The translations under genes and the position numbers were made by a program. Shown here piece by piece: positions 45,904 to 54,771 of a DNA stretch of 64,000 nt. The notes under the pieces were generated by a model, which ran no database searches, had not been told where the DNA came from, and saw nothing but the letters and a program-made list of their open reading frames with translations. The stretch covers positions 124,001 to 188,000 of the forward strand of contig JAFPBO010000026.1 of assembly GCA_017390475.1 (NCBI GenBank), given 5' to 3'. Source of the stretch: Loktanella sp. GTDB lineage: Bacteria > Pseudomonadota > Alphaproteobacteria > Rhodobacterales > Rhodobacteraceae. Within the stretch, counting starts at the first letter, position 1, and every line of letters begins with the position of its first letter.

Positions 45904-45921
45904 TGTCAGACTAAGTTGACA
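45904..45921. promoter_or_regulatory. PpsR/CrtJ-type site TGT-N12-ACA, crtA-proximal
   Basis: TGT-CAGACTAAGTTG-ACA ends 17 bp before the crtA start. Same orientation and 56 bp from the first site, so a tetramer could bridge both and repress the divergent crtI and crtA-bchIDO operons together in oxygen and light. Confidence 0.8.
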
Positions 45922-45938
45922 CAAACACAGGCAGCGCC

Positions 45939-46640
45939 TTGACCCAGATCGTCACATTATCCTTCTTCCGCTTCGCCGGGCCTTTGGCCCGGGCTTGGGC
46001 GCTGATGATGATGGGCGGCGCGCGGTGGTCTATGGCACAGACACCGGATATCGGGTTCTGGAAGCTGTGTGGTTCCGGGACGGGGGAAGGGTTTACGCCT
46101 GTTCCCAATACGGCTGTCTATGCAATCTTGGCGACCTGGCCCGATATAGCCACCGCGCAGGCGCGGACCAAAGCGGGGATATTCGCCCGCTATATCGCGC
46201 ACGCTACGGAACATTGGACGGTGTTTTTACAAACCCAATCCGCGCGGGGCGCTTGGGCCGGGCAGATGCCTTTCGCGCCCGGCACGGCCAAGACACTGGG
46301 ACCTTTGGCCGCACTCACCCGTGCCACGATCAAACCCCGCATCCTCGCGCGGTTCTGGCGGCGGGTACCGAATATCTCGGCCATGATCGGCAAGGATACC
46401 AATGTGATTTTCAAGATCGGCATTGGCGAGGTGCCGATGCTGCATCAGGTCACCTTTTCGATCTGGCCGTCCGAGGCCGCGATGGCCGGTTTCGCCCGTA
46501 CCGGCCCGCATGCCGATGCGATCCGCGCCGTGCGTGATGAAGGCTGGTTTGCCGAAGAACTCTACGCCCGCTTTGCGGTGCATTCCGATGCCGGAACGTG
46601 GAATGGCATCTCCCCCCTGACGAAACTTGAGGCTGCATGA
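45939..46640 (+). CDS. crtA: Spheroidene monooxygenase
   Basis: Adds the 2-keto group to spheroidene using oxygen, giving spheroidenone, the red carotenoid of aerobic phototrophs. 233 residues; MTQIVTLSFFRFAGPLARAWA at the N-terminus, FMMLGSG-like context at GSGTGEGFTPVPNTAVYAI, and PMLHQVTFSIWPSEAAM are CrtA-like. Translation starts at TTG 45939 with AGG 7 nt upstream; no earlier or nearby ATG fits. Overlaps bchI by 4 nt. Confidence 0.92.
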   Translation: MTQIVTLSFFRFAGPLARAWALMMMGGARWSMAQTPDIGFWKLCGSGTGEGFTPVPNTAVYAILATWPDIATAQARTKAGIFARYIAHATEHWTVFLQTQSARGAWAGQMPFAPGTAKTLGPLAALTRATIKPRILARFWRRVPNISAMIGKDTNVIFKIGIGEVPMLHQVTFSIWPSEAAMAGFARTGPHADAIRAVRDEGWFAEELYARFAVHSDAGTWNGISPLTKLEAA

Positions 46641-47641
46641 AACACCCTTTCCCCTTTTCCGCCATCGTCGGTCAGGCCGAGATGAAACAGGCAATGATCC
46701 TGACCGCCATCGACCCCTCCATCGGCGGGGTGCTGGTGTTTGGTGATCGGGGCACCGGCAAATCCACCGCCGTGCGTGCCTTGGCCGCTTTGCTGCCGCC
46801 GATCATGGCGGTGCAGGGCTGTCCGGTGAACAGCGCCAAGGTGGCGGATGTGCCGGATTGGGCGATGCTGGATGAAAAGACACTGGTTGAGATGCCGACG
46901 CCCGTTGTCGATCTGCCGCTGGGCGCGACAGAGGACCGGGTGACCGGCGCGCTGGATATCGAAAAGGCGCTCACCAAGGGCGAAAAGGCGTTCCAACCCG
47001 GCCTGCTGGCCCGCGCCAATCGCGGTTATCTCTATATTGATGAGGTGAACCTGCTCGAAGATCACATTGTCGATCTGCTGCTGGATGTCGCGCAATCGGG
47101 CGAAAACGTGGTCGAACGTGAAGGTCTGTCGATCCGCCACCCGGCGCGGTTCGTGCTGGTCGGGTCCGGCAACCCTGAGGAAGGCGAATTGCGCCCGCAA
47201 TTGCTCGACCGGTTCGGGCTGTCGGTCGAGGTGGCGTCTCCCAAAGACATTGCCACCCGCGTCGATGTGATCAAGCGCCGCGATGCTTACGAGAATGACT
47301 ACACCGCCTTCATGCTGCGCTGGCAGGCCGAGGATGCGGCGATCCGCGACCAGATCCTGACCGCGCGCCGCGCGCTGGCGGAACTGACCACGCCGGACAA
47401 GACGCTGCATGATGTTGCAGAACTCTGCCTTGCTTTGGGGTCGGACGGGTTGCGCGGCGAACTGACCCTGCTCAAGGCCGCGCGCGCCTATGCGGCCTGG
47501 CGCAATGACACGGCGCTGACGCGGATGCATGTCAAGGAAATGGCCCCGATGGCCCTGCGTCACCGGCTGCGCCGCGATCCGCTGGATGAGGCCGGCAGTG
47601 GGACGCGGGTCGCGCGGATCGTGGAAGAAACCCTTGGCTGA
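46637..47641 (+). CDS. bchI: Magnesium chelatase ATPase subunit I
   Basis: AAA+ motor for Mg insertion into protoporphyrin IX. The 334-residue protein has Walker A GDRGTGKST (about 35-43), Walker B GYLYIDEVNLLEDH near 130, sensor region VLVGSGNPEEGELRPQLLDRFG with the Arg finger. Works as a hexamer with BchD. The stop codon lies inside the first codons of bchD (TTGGCTGA). Confidence 0.98.
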   Translation: MKHPFPFSAIVGQAEMKQAMILTAIDPSIGGVLVFGDRGTGKSTAVRALAALLPPIMAVQGCPVNSAKVADVPDWAMLDEKTLVEMPTPVVDLPLGATEDRVTGALDIEKALTKGEKAFQPGLLARANRGYLYIDEVNLLEDHIVDLLLDVAQSGENVVEREGLSIRHPARFVLVGSGNPEEGELRPQLLDRFGLSVEVASPKDIATRVDVIKRRDAYENDYTAFMLRWQAEDAAIRDQILTARRALAELTTPDKTLHDVAELCLALGSDGLRGELTLLKAARAYAAWRNDTALTRMHVKEMAPMALRHRLRRDPLDEAGSGTRVARIVEETLG

Positions 47642-49280
47642 GGCAGTCTGGCACCGCGCCGTGCTGGCATTGCAGCTTTTGGCGATTGATCCGGGGCTGG
47701 GCGGCATCGCTGTGCGCGCAAGGTCCGGGCCAGTGCGGGACAGCTTTTCTGCGCTGCTGGCGTGGCTGCCGGGGGTACAACATCGCATCCATCCGGCAGT
47801 ATCGGACGAGGCGTTGTTTGGCGGGCTGGACCTGTCGGCCACCTTGGCCACCGGCGCATTTGTGCAGGAACAGGGGCTGTTGTCGCGCCCCGGAACCTTG
47901 GTGCTGACCATGGCGGAACGGGCGACGACACAATTGGCCGCAAGGCTGGCGATGACATTGGATGCAGGTCACGCGCATCGCTTGGTGGCGCTGGATGAAG
48001 GCGCAGAGCCGGATGAAATGCTGAACCCGAAGCTGGCGGAACGGCTGGCCTTTGCGGTTGATCTGTCAGAGATCAGCATCGGCGAGGCCGTGTCAGTGTC
48101 GGATTTCGACCCGACCGCCGCAATCACCCATCTGCGTCAAGTCACTGTGCCAGATGATATCTGCGACCAACTCACCCGGATCGCCGCGCAGTTTGGCATC
48201 GACAGTTTGCGCGCGCCATTGTTCGCTTTGCGTGCAGCAAAAGCCCATGCAGCACTGCTGGGTAAAATGACCGTTGATGCGGATGATGTGGAAATCGCCT
48301 GCCTTCTGGTGCTGGCCCATCGCGCGACACAGATGCCGGGCAGCGACGAGGAAGAACAGGACACGCCCGAACCAGAACAGAACGAGACGGAACAGGATCA
48401 ATCTGACACGCTCGACCTGCCGGATGAGATGCTGCTGGAGGCGATCAAGGCCATGCTGCCCGACAACCTGCTGGAGCGGATCGCCGCGCAAAAGGCGCGT
48501 CAGGGTAAAGGCAGCGGCAGCGGTGCTGCGCGCAAGGGCAACCGACGCGGCAGACCGATGCCATCGCGTGCTGGCCGGTTGGGCGATGGCGCGCGGATTG
48601 ATATCGTGGCGACATTGCGCGCTGCCGCCCCATGGCAGACGATCCGCAAACAGGCGTCCGGGCGCGACAGCCTGCAAGTGCGCAGCGAAGACATCCGCGT
48701 CAAACGGTTCGAGGAAAAGTCTGACCGGCTGCTGGTCTTCACTGTCGATGCCTCTGGTTCTTCTGCCCTGTCACGACTGGCCGAGGCGAAAGGCGCGATT
48801 GAACTGCTTTTGGCCCAAGCCTACGCGCGGCGGGATCATGTGGCGCTGGTGTCGTTTCGCGGGACCGAGGCAGAGGTATTGCTGCCGCCAACACGGTCAT
48901 TGGTCCAGACCAAACGCCGCCTTGCCGCGCTCCCCGGAGGCGGCGGCACACCGCTGGCCGCAGGGATCGTGATGGCACTGGAACAGGCGATTGCCGCTAC
49001 CCGCAAAGGGTTGACGCCGACTATCGTGATCCTGACCGACGGGCGCGCTAATGTGGCGCTGGATGGTGCGGGCAACCGCGTGCAGGCCGCCGCTGATGCG
49101 CAGCGCATGGCGCAAACGGTGCGTTCGCAAAGGATCGATGCCCTGGTCATTGACACGGGCAACCGGCCGGAACCGGCGCTATCGGCGCTGGCGCAGACCT
49201 TGGGCGCGATCTATCTGCCGATGCCGCGCGCCGATGCGGCACGGCTCTCGCAATCCGTCGCCGCCGCGTTGGAGGATTGA
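47634..49280 (+). CDS. bchD: Magnesium chelatase subunit D
   Basis: 548-residue adaptor between BchI and BchH. The N-terminal AAA-like part (to about 240) has degenerated nucleotide motifs. A Glu/Asp/Pro-rich linker (EEEQDTPEPEQNETEQ) lies near 240-260. The C-terminal von Willebrand A domain carries the MIDAS motif FTVDASGSSA and TPLAAGIVMALEQ. The start is TTG 47634 (MAEAVWHRAVL), 7 nt after GGAAG and overlapping bchI by 8 nt. A weak start may limit BchD relative to BchI. Confidence 0.95.
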   Translation: MAEAVWHRAVLALQLLAIDPGLGGIAVRARSGPVRDSFSALLAWLPGVQHRIHPAVSDEALFGGLDLSATLATGAFVQEQGLLSRPGTLVLTMAERATTQLAARLAMTLDAGHAHRLVALDEGAEPDEMLNPKLAERLAFAVDLSEISIGEAVSVSDFDPTAAITHLRQVTVPDDICDQLTRIAAQFGIDSLRAPLFALRAAKAHAALLGKMTVDADDVEIACLLVLAHRATQMPGSDEEEQDTPEPEQNETEQDQSDTLDLPDEMLLEAIKAMLPDNLLERIAAQKARQGKGSGSGAARKGNRRGRPMPSRAGRLGDGARIDIVATLRAAAPWQTIRKQASGRDSLQVRSEDIRVKRFEEKSDRLLVFTVDASGSSALSRLAEAKGAIELLLAQAYARRDHVALVSFRGTEAEVLLPPTRSLVQTKRRLAALPGGGGTPLAAGIVMALEQAIAATRKGLTPTIVILTDGRANVALDGAGNRVQAAADAQRMAQTVRSQRIDALVIDTGNRPEPALSALAQTLGAIYLPMPRADAARLSQSVAAALED

Positions 49281-50116
49281 TGCGCTGGCCCCCGCGCGAC
49301 TGGCCTTTGTCAGAGTATTCCCGCCAGATCCTGCACCGCCCGCATCGCTGGCATGTGCAGGAGGCAGGCAAAGGCCCGTTGATCCTGCTGATCCATGGGG
49401 CTGGGGGTGCCACGCAGAGTTTCCGGCACCTGTTCCCGATCCTGATGCAGACCCATCATGTCGTGGCCATCGATCTGCCGGGACAAGGGTTCAGCCAGAT
49501 GGGCGCGCGGCAACGCTGTAGCCTTGATTTCATGGCTGAGGATATCATTGCACTGTGCCGCGCCGAAGGCTGGAACCCCGCAATCATCGTCGGCCATTCC
49601 GCTGGAGGGGCCATCGCGCTACGCCTTTGGGAACTTGGGATGCGGCCCGCGCAAATCGTGCTGATCAATGCCGCGCTCAGCAATTTCAAAGGTGTGGCCG
49701 GTTTCCTCTTCCCGATCATGGCCAAGGCGCTGGCCGCCACACCCTTCAGCGCCAGCATCGTCACGGCCACCAGCAGCCGCAGCACAGTGCAGAACCTGAT
49801 CAAAGGGACCGGGTCCACGCTGGATGACGCAGGCGTCGATCTTTACCACCGGCTGATCACGGATCGCGGGCATATCGACGGCACGCTGGCGATGATGGCG
49901 CAATGGTCGCTGGACGGGCTGCTGGCGCGACTGCCGGACATCCACGTGCCGGTGCATTTAATCACCGGGCTGAATGACAAGGCCGTGCCGCCATCGGTCA
50001 GCAAGGGTGCCGCCAGACGACTACCCAGCGCAAGGCTGACTGAACTAGCCAGTCTTGGCCATCTGGCGCATGAAGAAAACGCCAGGCTGATTGCCGATCT
50101 GATCACCACCAAATGA
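49280..50116 (+). CDS. bchO: Magnesium chelatase-associated alpha/beta hydrolase
   Basis: 278-residue alpha/beta-hydrolase-fold protein always found next to bchID. Oxyanion region LLIHGAGGATQSF, nucleophile elbow VGHSAGGAIALRL and a late His in GHLAHEENARL complete a Ser-His triad. The exact reaction is not established; it supports Mg-chelatase activity or substrate delivery. ATG 49280 overlaps the bchD stop by 1 nt (TGATG) with GGAGG 4 nt before. Confidence 0.93.
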   Translation: MRWPPRDWPLSEYSRQILHRPHRWHVQEAGKGPLILLIHGAGGATQSFRHLFPILMQTHHVVAIDLPGQGFSQMGARQRCSLDFMAEDIIALCRAEGWNPAIIVGHSAGGAIALRLWELGMRPAQIVLINAALSNFKGVAGFLFPIMAKALAATPFSASIVTATSSRSTVQNLIKGTGSTLDDAGVDLYHRLITDRGHIDGTLAMMAQWSLDGLLARLPDIHVPVHLITGLNDKAVPPSVSKGAARRLPSARLTELASLGHLAHEENARLIADLITTK

Positions 50117-50148
50117 AAAAGGCTGCCAGGTTTCCCTGACAGCCTTTT
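50117..50148. terminator. Bidirectional terminator between bchO and cycA
   Basis: AAAAGGCTGCCAGG and CCTGACAGCCTTTT with a TTTC loop and one mismatch. It follows the bchO stop directly and precedes the cycA stop, so it ends both convergent photosynthesis transcripts. Confidence 0.88.
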
Positions 50149-50166
50149 CGTTGAAACTTGCCGATC

Positions 50167-50628
50167 TTATTCAGCTGGTGCTGCGTCCAGATCAGAGAAA
50201 GTCGCCAGATATGCATAAAGATCGTATGCATCAGATTCGGCACGGACCTGATAGGCCATCCGGCCACGGGCGCGGCGGTCTTCCAGCTTTTCGCGGATCC
50301 AGCCGGTCGGGTCCTGCACATAGCCGACAAAATTTTCTTCGTTCCAGATCTCACCAGCTTCGCCCAGTGCAACCAGACCGTCGCTGTAGTTGAACTCTGG
50401 GTCAGTGCCGATCAGGCTGCCGACCAGACCATATTGGTTTGGGCCCGTACGGGCATTCCGGCCAGCCAATACGTTGCCGGCATCGTCAGCGACAATGTGG
50501 CATGCCACACACTGACGGTTGAATTGTTCTTCGCCTGCAGCAGCGTCACCGATTGTTGGTGTGATGCCATCTGCAAAAGCGGGTGCTGCCAGAACGGCAA
50601 ATGCCGCAGCAATTGTAAATTTCTTCAT
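50167..50628 (-). CDS. cycA: Cytochrome c2
   Basis: Periplasmic electron shuttle from bc1 to the reaction centre. 153 residues with signal MKKFTIAAAFAVLAAPAFA, heme motif CVACH (Cys40, Cys43, His44) and the c2 blocks AGRNARTGPNQYG, FVGYVQDPTGW and GRMAYQVRAESDAYDLYAYL, where the Met heme ligand lies in RMAYQ. ATG 50628 has GAGG about 9 nt upstream. Last gene of the leftward run; 108 bp from hemA, so it may have its own promoter. Confidence 0.93.
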   Translation of the reverse strand: MKKFTIAAAFAVLAAPAFADGITPTIGDAAAGEEQFNRQCVACHIVADDAGNVLAGRNARTGPNQYGLVGSLIGTDPEFNYSDGLVALGEAGEIWNEENFVGYVQDPTGWIREKLEDRRARGRMAYQVRAESDAYDLYAYLATFSDLDAAPAE

Positions 50629-50736
50629 ATCGTCATCCTCTTGGATCTGATTCTGTGACCGATGCCCCAGTCTGTTTAAAGTGTAGTGCATTGCATCCGT
50701 CGGTCCAGCCCCGCATGCAAAAGAAAGTGTGATAGT

Positions 50737-51954
50737 TTACGCAACCGCATGCGCGAGTGCGCATTGTTTCCACAAAACGCGCAACGCATTGACCAGATGA
50801 TCAATATCCTGATCCGTATGCAGCGGCGAAGGGGTAAAGCGCAATCTTTCCGTGCCCTTGGGAACTGTCGGATAGTTGATCGGCTGCACATAGATATCCC
50901 ATTCGCGCATCAGGTAATCCGCCAGCATCCGGGTCTTGACCGGGTCTTTGATCAGCACCGGCACGATATGGCTGTCATTATGCATATGCGGAATGCCCGC
51001 ACGGTCCAATGCCGCACGCAGGCGCGCGACCTGACGGCGCTGGCGGGCACGTTCCATCTCGGAATTCTTGAGATAGGCGATGGATGTGCGTGCAGCCGCG
51101 GCAATCGCAGGCGGCAAAGCCGTGGTAAAGATGAACCCTGACGCAAAGCTGCGGATGAAATCGCATAGCGCAGCCGATCCAGTGATATAGCCGCCGACAA
51201 CGCCGAATGCCTTGCCCAAAGTGCCCTCAATCAGGGTGATCCGGTCCATCAGACCTTCGCGTTCGGCCACACCGCCACCGCGCGGGCCATACATGCCGAC
51301 GGCATGGACCTCATCCAGATAGGTCATGGCACCATATCTTTCGCAGACCTCTACGATCTCGCGAATGGGGGCAATATCACCGTCCATGGAATAGACGCTC
51401 TCAAACGCAACGATCTTGGGGACATCGGCAGGCAGGGCGCGCAGTTTCATTTCCAGATCGCGGAAATCATTGTGTTTCCAGATCACCTTTTGCGCGCGCG
51501 AATGGCGGATACCTTCGATCATCGACGCATGGTTGCCCGCATCCGACAGGATCACACAATTTTCCAACCGGCTGCCCAGGGTGGACAGGGCCGCCCAGTT
51601 CGACACATAGCCCGAGGTGAACAACAGCGCCGATTCCTTGCCATGCAGATCTGCCAATTCGCGTTCCAGCAGCAGATGATCATGATTGGTGCCGCTGATA
51701 TTGCGGGTGCCGCCCGATCCGGTGCCGGTGCGTTGCACCGCTTCACACATCGCGCCGATCACTGCAGGGTGCTGGCCCATGCCAAGATAGTCATTGGAAC
51801 ACCAGACCGTGACATCGCGGACAGCGCCATCGGCGGCGTGGTTGGCCGCGCGGGGGAATTTACCACATTGGCGTTCGAGTTCCGCGAAATAGCGATAGTT
51901 GCCGTCAGCTTTGAGTTGGTTAAGCTGCGCGTTGAAAAGGGCGTCAAAATCCAT
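50737..51954 (-). CDS. hemA: 5-aminolevulinate synthase
   Basis: First step of tetrapyrrole synthesis: glycine + succinyl-CoA to 5-aminolevulinate (PLP-dependent C4 pathway). The 405-residue protein has the Gly/substrate loop [42 protein letters not shown] and the PLP lysine in [14 protein letters not shown]. Location in the photosynthesis cluster, right after puhE, ties precursor supply to bacteriochlorophyll demand. A second copy elsewhere is common in the family but cannot be seen here. Confidence 0.97.
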   Translation of the reverse strand: MDFDALFNAQLNQLKADGNYRYFAELERQCGKFPRAANHAADGAVRDVTVWCSNDYLGMGQHPAVIGAMCEAVQRTGTGSGGTRNISGTNHDHLLLERELADLHGKESALLFTSGYVSNWAALSTLGSRLENCVILSDAGNHASMIEGIRHSRAQKVIWKHNDFRDLEMKLRALPADVPKIVAFESVYSMDGDIAPIREIVEVCERYGAMTYLDEVHAVGMYGPRGGGVAEREGLMDRITLIEGTLGKAFGVVGGYITGSAALCDFIRSFASGFIFTTALPPAIAAAARTSIAYLKNSEMERARQRRQVARLRAALDRAGIPHMHNDSHIVPVLIKDPVKTRMLADYLMREWDIYVQPINYPTVPKGTERLRFTPSPLHTDQDIDHLVNALRVLWKQCALAHAVA

Positions 51955-51959
51955 CGGTC

Positions 51960-52757
51960 TTATCTTTCTTCTTTGGGCATGGTTTTGGGCCCCGAATGTT
52001 GTTGCGGCAACATCCAGCGCCAGAGTTTCGCATCAGGCAATGGGATCACCATCAGCCAGTGTTCAAGAAGGGCCAGGGCGGCCAGCGCCGTCAGCAGGCC
52101 GTAGCCAACAACAGCCACATCAGTTCCGGCAAACCACAAGCGTTCGGTGCAGACAGCCAGCAGCGCCGTCAGGACCGTGATCGCCACAGGAAATGCCAGC
52201 GTCACAGGGCCACGTCGGAAATAGCTTTTCAGATGCGTCAACCGGCGTGGCACGAATTCCATATTGATCCGCGGCACCCCGAAAAACAGGTTCAGCTTGG
52301 CAAAGATGCGGGCGACATACAGGATCAGATAGGTGGCAACAGCCATCATATTCTCGGCACCCGTCGCACCCAGAACCAGCGCCAACAGCCCGACAGTCAA
52401 CAGCAGTTCATGATGGGCGACGGTTGCAAAAGCCCGGAAGAACCTTGGCTTTCCAGACAAGCCGGGCAGACAATCATCACGCATCGGCCCGGTCACCACA
52501 CCGGCCAGAAACGCCAGTTCGATCCAGCCCCATATCGCCAAAGCACCCAGGAACCCAAGGTACACACCGCCCAGCGTCGCCATGTCAAAAGACACAACCG
52601 CGGCCCAGGTGCCGCCAATCAACAACGGCAGGCCAGCGATCACAGTTGACACATGACGCCCGGACCGATCAGCCCAGCGCACGGCCAGCATGATGGCGCC
52701 TGTGGAAAACCACCACAGGAATATTGCCGCCACAGCTGCGAACAAAGCACCGGTCAT
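51960..52757 (-). CDS. puhE: Photosynthetic complex assembly protein PuhE
   Basis: 265-residue membrane protein with about seven helices ([20 protein letters not shown] at the N-terminus). [24 protein letters not shown] is a conserved block in PuhE. Family members affect reaction-centre assembly and bacteriochlorophyll flow. 5 bp before hemA; separated from acsF by an intergenic repeat with two hairpins. Confidence 0.92.
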   Translation of the reverse strand: MTGALFAAVAAIFLWWFSTGAIMLAVRWADRSGRHVSTVIAGLPLLIGGTWAAVVSFDMATLGGVYLGFLGALAIWGWIELAFLAGVVTGPMRDDCLPGLSGKPRFFRAFATVAHHELLLTVGLLALVLGATGAENMMAVATYLILYVARIFAKLNLFFGVPRINMEFVPRRLTHLKSYFRRGPVTLAFPVAITVLTALLAVCTERLWFAGTDVAVVGYGLLTALAALALLEHWLMVIPLPDAKLWRWMLPQQHSGPKTMPKEER

Positions 52758-52762
52758 GTCTC

Positions 52763-52785
52763 ATCTTCCGAGTATAAATATCCCG
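52763..52785. repeat. Intergenic repeat, copy 3
   Basis: CATCTTCCGAG then TATAAATATCCC, directly upstream of the puhE start in minus-strand terms (GGAAGATGAGACATG). The outer side carries two perfect hairpins at 52792-52831. Confidence 0.7.
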
Positions 52786-52791
52786 GAGGTG

Positions 52792-52831
52792 TGGAGGCAG
52801 CGCCTCCACCGGTTTTCAGCATGAAAACCGC
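52792..52831. promoter_or_regulatory. Tandem hairpins between acsF and puhE
   Basis: GTGGAGGC-AGC-GCCTCCAC (8-bp stem) is followed immediately by CGGTTTTCA-GCA-TGAAAACCG (9-bp stem). On the minus transcript they lie after the acsF stop (52840). They could attenuate readthrough or protect acsF mRNA. Confidence 0.7.
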
Positions 52832-52839
52832 CCCCCGCA

Positions 52840-53958
52840 TCAGTAGGCCGGTGCCATGATCGGGCTGTCAGGGACATCGCTTTTCACCACAGGAATGGTC
52901 AGCAATGACACGAAGGTCAGACCCGCTTTCACGGTCCCGCCCATGCGTTTGAACCAGCCACCGACGCCACCTTGCTTGCGACCGGCCGCGATCTGCACAT
53001 TGGCATCCTGCAGCCGGTTCAGCATCGGCTGCCAGCGCGGATGGTCGATATCCAGCACCATCGGGAAGACCTGCCGGGAAATGTCAGATGTCTTGCGGAA
53101 CACTTCCTGCCCGTACCACGCCGGATCAACGCCCAGCGCCTTGTGGAATTCGGGGCGCTGGTGGTCGCGGATCCACATGGTGGAAAACACCGCTGTCAGG
53201 AAAAACTTGATCCACAGCTTGTTCACCCGGCTTTCGGTCAGCTTGGGGTCGGTTTTCAGCAACAGCGCGAAAGCCTCGCCATGCGAATATTCGTCATTAC
53301 ACCATTCGCGGAACCATTTGAAAATCGGGTGGAACCGGTATTCCGGATGCTCCTCCAGATGCCGGTAGATCGTGATATAGCGGGCATAGCCGATCTTTTC
53401 CGACAGATAGGTCGCGTAATAGATGAATTTGGGCCGGAAATAGGTGTATTTCTTTGCCTGCGTCAGAAAGCCAAGGTTCACCGCGATGCCAGCCTCACGC
53501 AGGGCATCGTTGATGAAACCGGCATGGCGGGCCTCGTCGCGGGCCATCAGCTGGAAGAGTTCGGTGATATCCTTGTTGGACCCGCGCCGCTTCATTTCCT
53601 TATAAAGCACACAGCCCGAAAATTCGGCGGTGCAGGATGAAATCAGAAAATCGATGAATTCTTTTTTCAGCTTGGGTTCCATCCCGTCCCAATCGACATG
53701 GTCCCAATCTTCGTTCTTGCGAAAATGGCCCTTGTTGGGGTCGGCTTTCATCTGGGCGATCAGCTTGTCCCAGTCCTCGCGCACCGGGGTCACGTCAATC
53801 GCGTCCATCTCGGCGAAATCGGTGGTGTAGAATCGCGGCGTCAGCAGCGTGTTCGACATCGCGACTTTAGTCGCTTCTTCATTGGTCAGCGGCGGCAAAG
53901 CCTCTTGTGCGGCAATCGCCTCTTCGGCGGTGGCGGCATTGGATGAATGCATGTTCAT
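52840..53958 (-). CDS. acsF: Mg-protoporphyrin IX monomethyl ester cyclase, oxygen-dependent
   Basis: Forms the isocyclic E ring using oxygen and a di-iron centre. 372 residues. Ligand motifs: CTAEFSGCVLYKEM, ARDEARHAGF, EEHPEYRFHP and CNDEYSHGEAF. Its ATG overlaps the bciE stop by 4 nt, matching the requirement for BciE in alphaproteobacterial cyclase. No oxygen-independent BchE is visible in this window. Confidence 0.96.
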   Translation of the reverse strand: MNMHSSNAATAEEAIAAQEALPPLTNEEATKVAMSNTLLTPRFYTTDFAEMDAIDVTPVREDWDKLIAQMKADPNKGHFRKNEDWDHVDWDGMEPKLKKEFIDFLISSCTAEFSGCVLYKEMKRRGSNKDITELFQLMARDEARHAGFINDALREAGIAVNLGFLTQAKKYTYFRPKFIYYATYLSEKIGYARYITIYRHLEEHPEYRFHPIFKWFREWCNDEYSHGEAFALLLKTDPKLTESRVNKLWIKFFLTAVFSTMWIRDHQRPEFHKALGVDPAWYGQEVFRKTSDISRQVFPMVLDIDHPRWQPMLNRLQDANVQIAAGRKQGGVGGWFKRMGGTVKAGLTFVSLLTIPVVKSDVPDSPIMAPAY

Positions 53959-54251
53959 GACAGCACCTCGTCGCTAAAGGAAAATTCGCAAAGTTCCATG
54001 AATTCGAAATCGCCCGTCGCGCGGGTCCAAAGCTGTTCCAGCTTGGATGCACGGGTGATCACGGCGATGCGCTGTTCTTCGACCAATTCGCCGAAGGCGG
54101 CCATGATCTCTGGTCCTTGCACCTGCACCGTGTCGCCCGGATGGATGACAGCGCCATTGTCCAGCCGGACATGCGCGGAGAGTTCTTCAAACCGGTGCGA
54201 AATCGTCACCGTGCAAGGTGCGGTTTCCTTTGTTCTGGTCAGTAATCCCAT
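53955..54251 (-). CDS. bciE: Cyclase auxiliary subunit BciE
   Basis: 98-residue soluble protein, MGLLTRTKETAPCTVTISHRF start, no signal or membrane helix. Position directly before acsF with a 4-nt overlap matches the small gene shown in Rhodobacter sphaeroides to be the auxiliary subunit required by the alphaproteobacterial AcsF. The assignment rests mainly on this synteny and size; the sequence itself has no known catalytic motif. Confidence 0.78.
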   Translation of the reverse strand: MGLLTRTKETAPCTVTISHRFEELSAHVRLDNGAVIHPGDTVQVQGPEIMAAFGELVEEQRIAVITRASKLEQLWTRATGDFEFMELCEFSFSDEVLS

Positions 54252-54303
54252 GTGAGTTCCCTTTCACATCTTTGGCGCGCAGGGGGCTAGCCTGCCCGCC
54301 GTT

Positions 54304-54771
54304 TCAATCCAGCAGCTTGGCGAAAGCTGCGACGTTATCGCGTCCATAGCCGATCAGTTCAGTGGCCATGCCGGTGCTCGCATCCAGAATGGCGATATTG
54401 CCGTTCTCGCGACGCACCACCTGCAAGGTGCCGTCCAGCGGCAAGCCTTGGACCGTGCGTTCACGGTCGATCACGCGGCCCATGACACCCAGAAAGCCTG
54501 CCATATCGTCAGATGATGACGCAAGATGCGCGCCATCCGGGCTGGTCACCGTGTAAATCCCGGTCTTGTTACCGGTGATGATCACATCGATGCTTTGCGC
54601 AATCGGGGTCTGTTCAACCGCGGCGATCACAGGCCGGTCGGTGATCTTGGCAAAAGCGACCAGAGCGACGACCAGAAACATCAGCCCGAACATCGCGCGA
54701 GCCACGAAAGGCGGCACCAACAGTTTTTCGGGATGTTTCATTGTGGCGGGGGTATCAACCATCACATTCAC
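54304..54771 (-). CDS. puhC: Photosynthetic complex assembly protein PuhC
   Basis: 155-residue protein with a cytoplasmic N-terminus, one membrane helix (about 27-44, MFGLMFLVVALVAFA) and a periplasmic beta-rich domain. GLPLDGTLQVVRRENGNIAILDASTG is typical of PuhC, which aids assembly of the reaction-centre/LH1 core. Start overlaps the puhB stop by 4 nt. Confidence 0.92.
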   Translation of the reverse strand: MNVMVDTPATMKHPEKLLVPPFVARAMFGLMFLVVALVAFAKITDRPVIAAVEQTPIAQSIDVIITGNKTGIYTVTSPDGAHLASSSDDMAGFLGVMGRVIDRERTVQGLPLDGTLQVVRRENGNIAILDASTGMATELIGYGRDNVAAFAKLLD

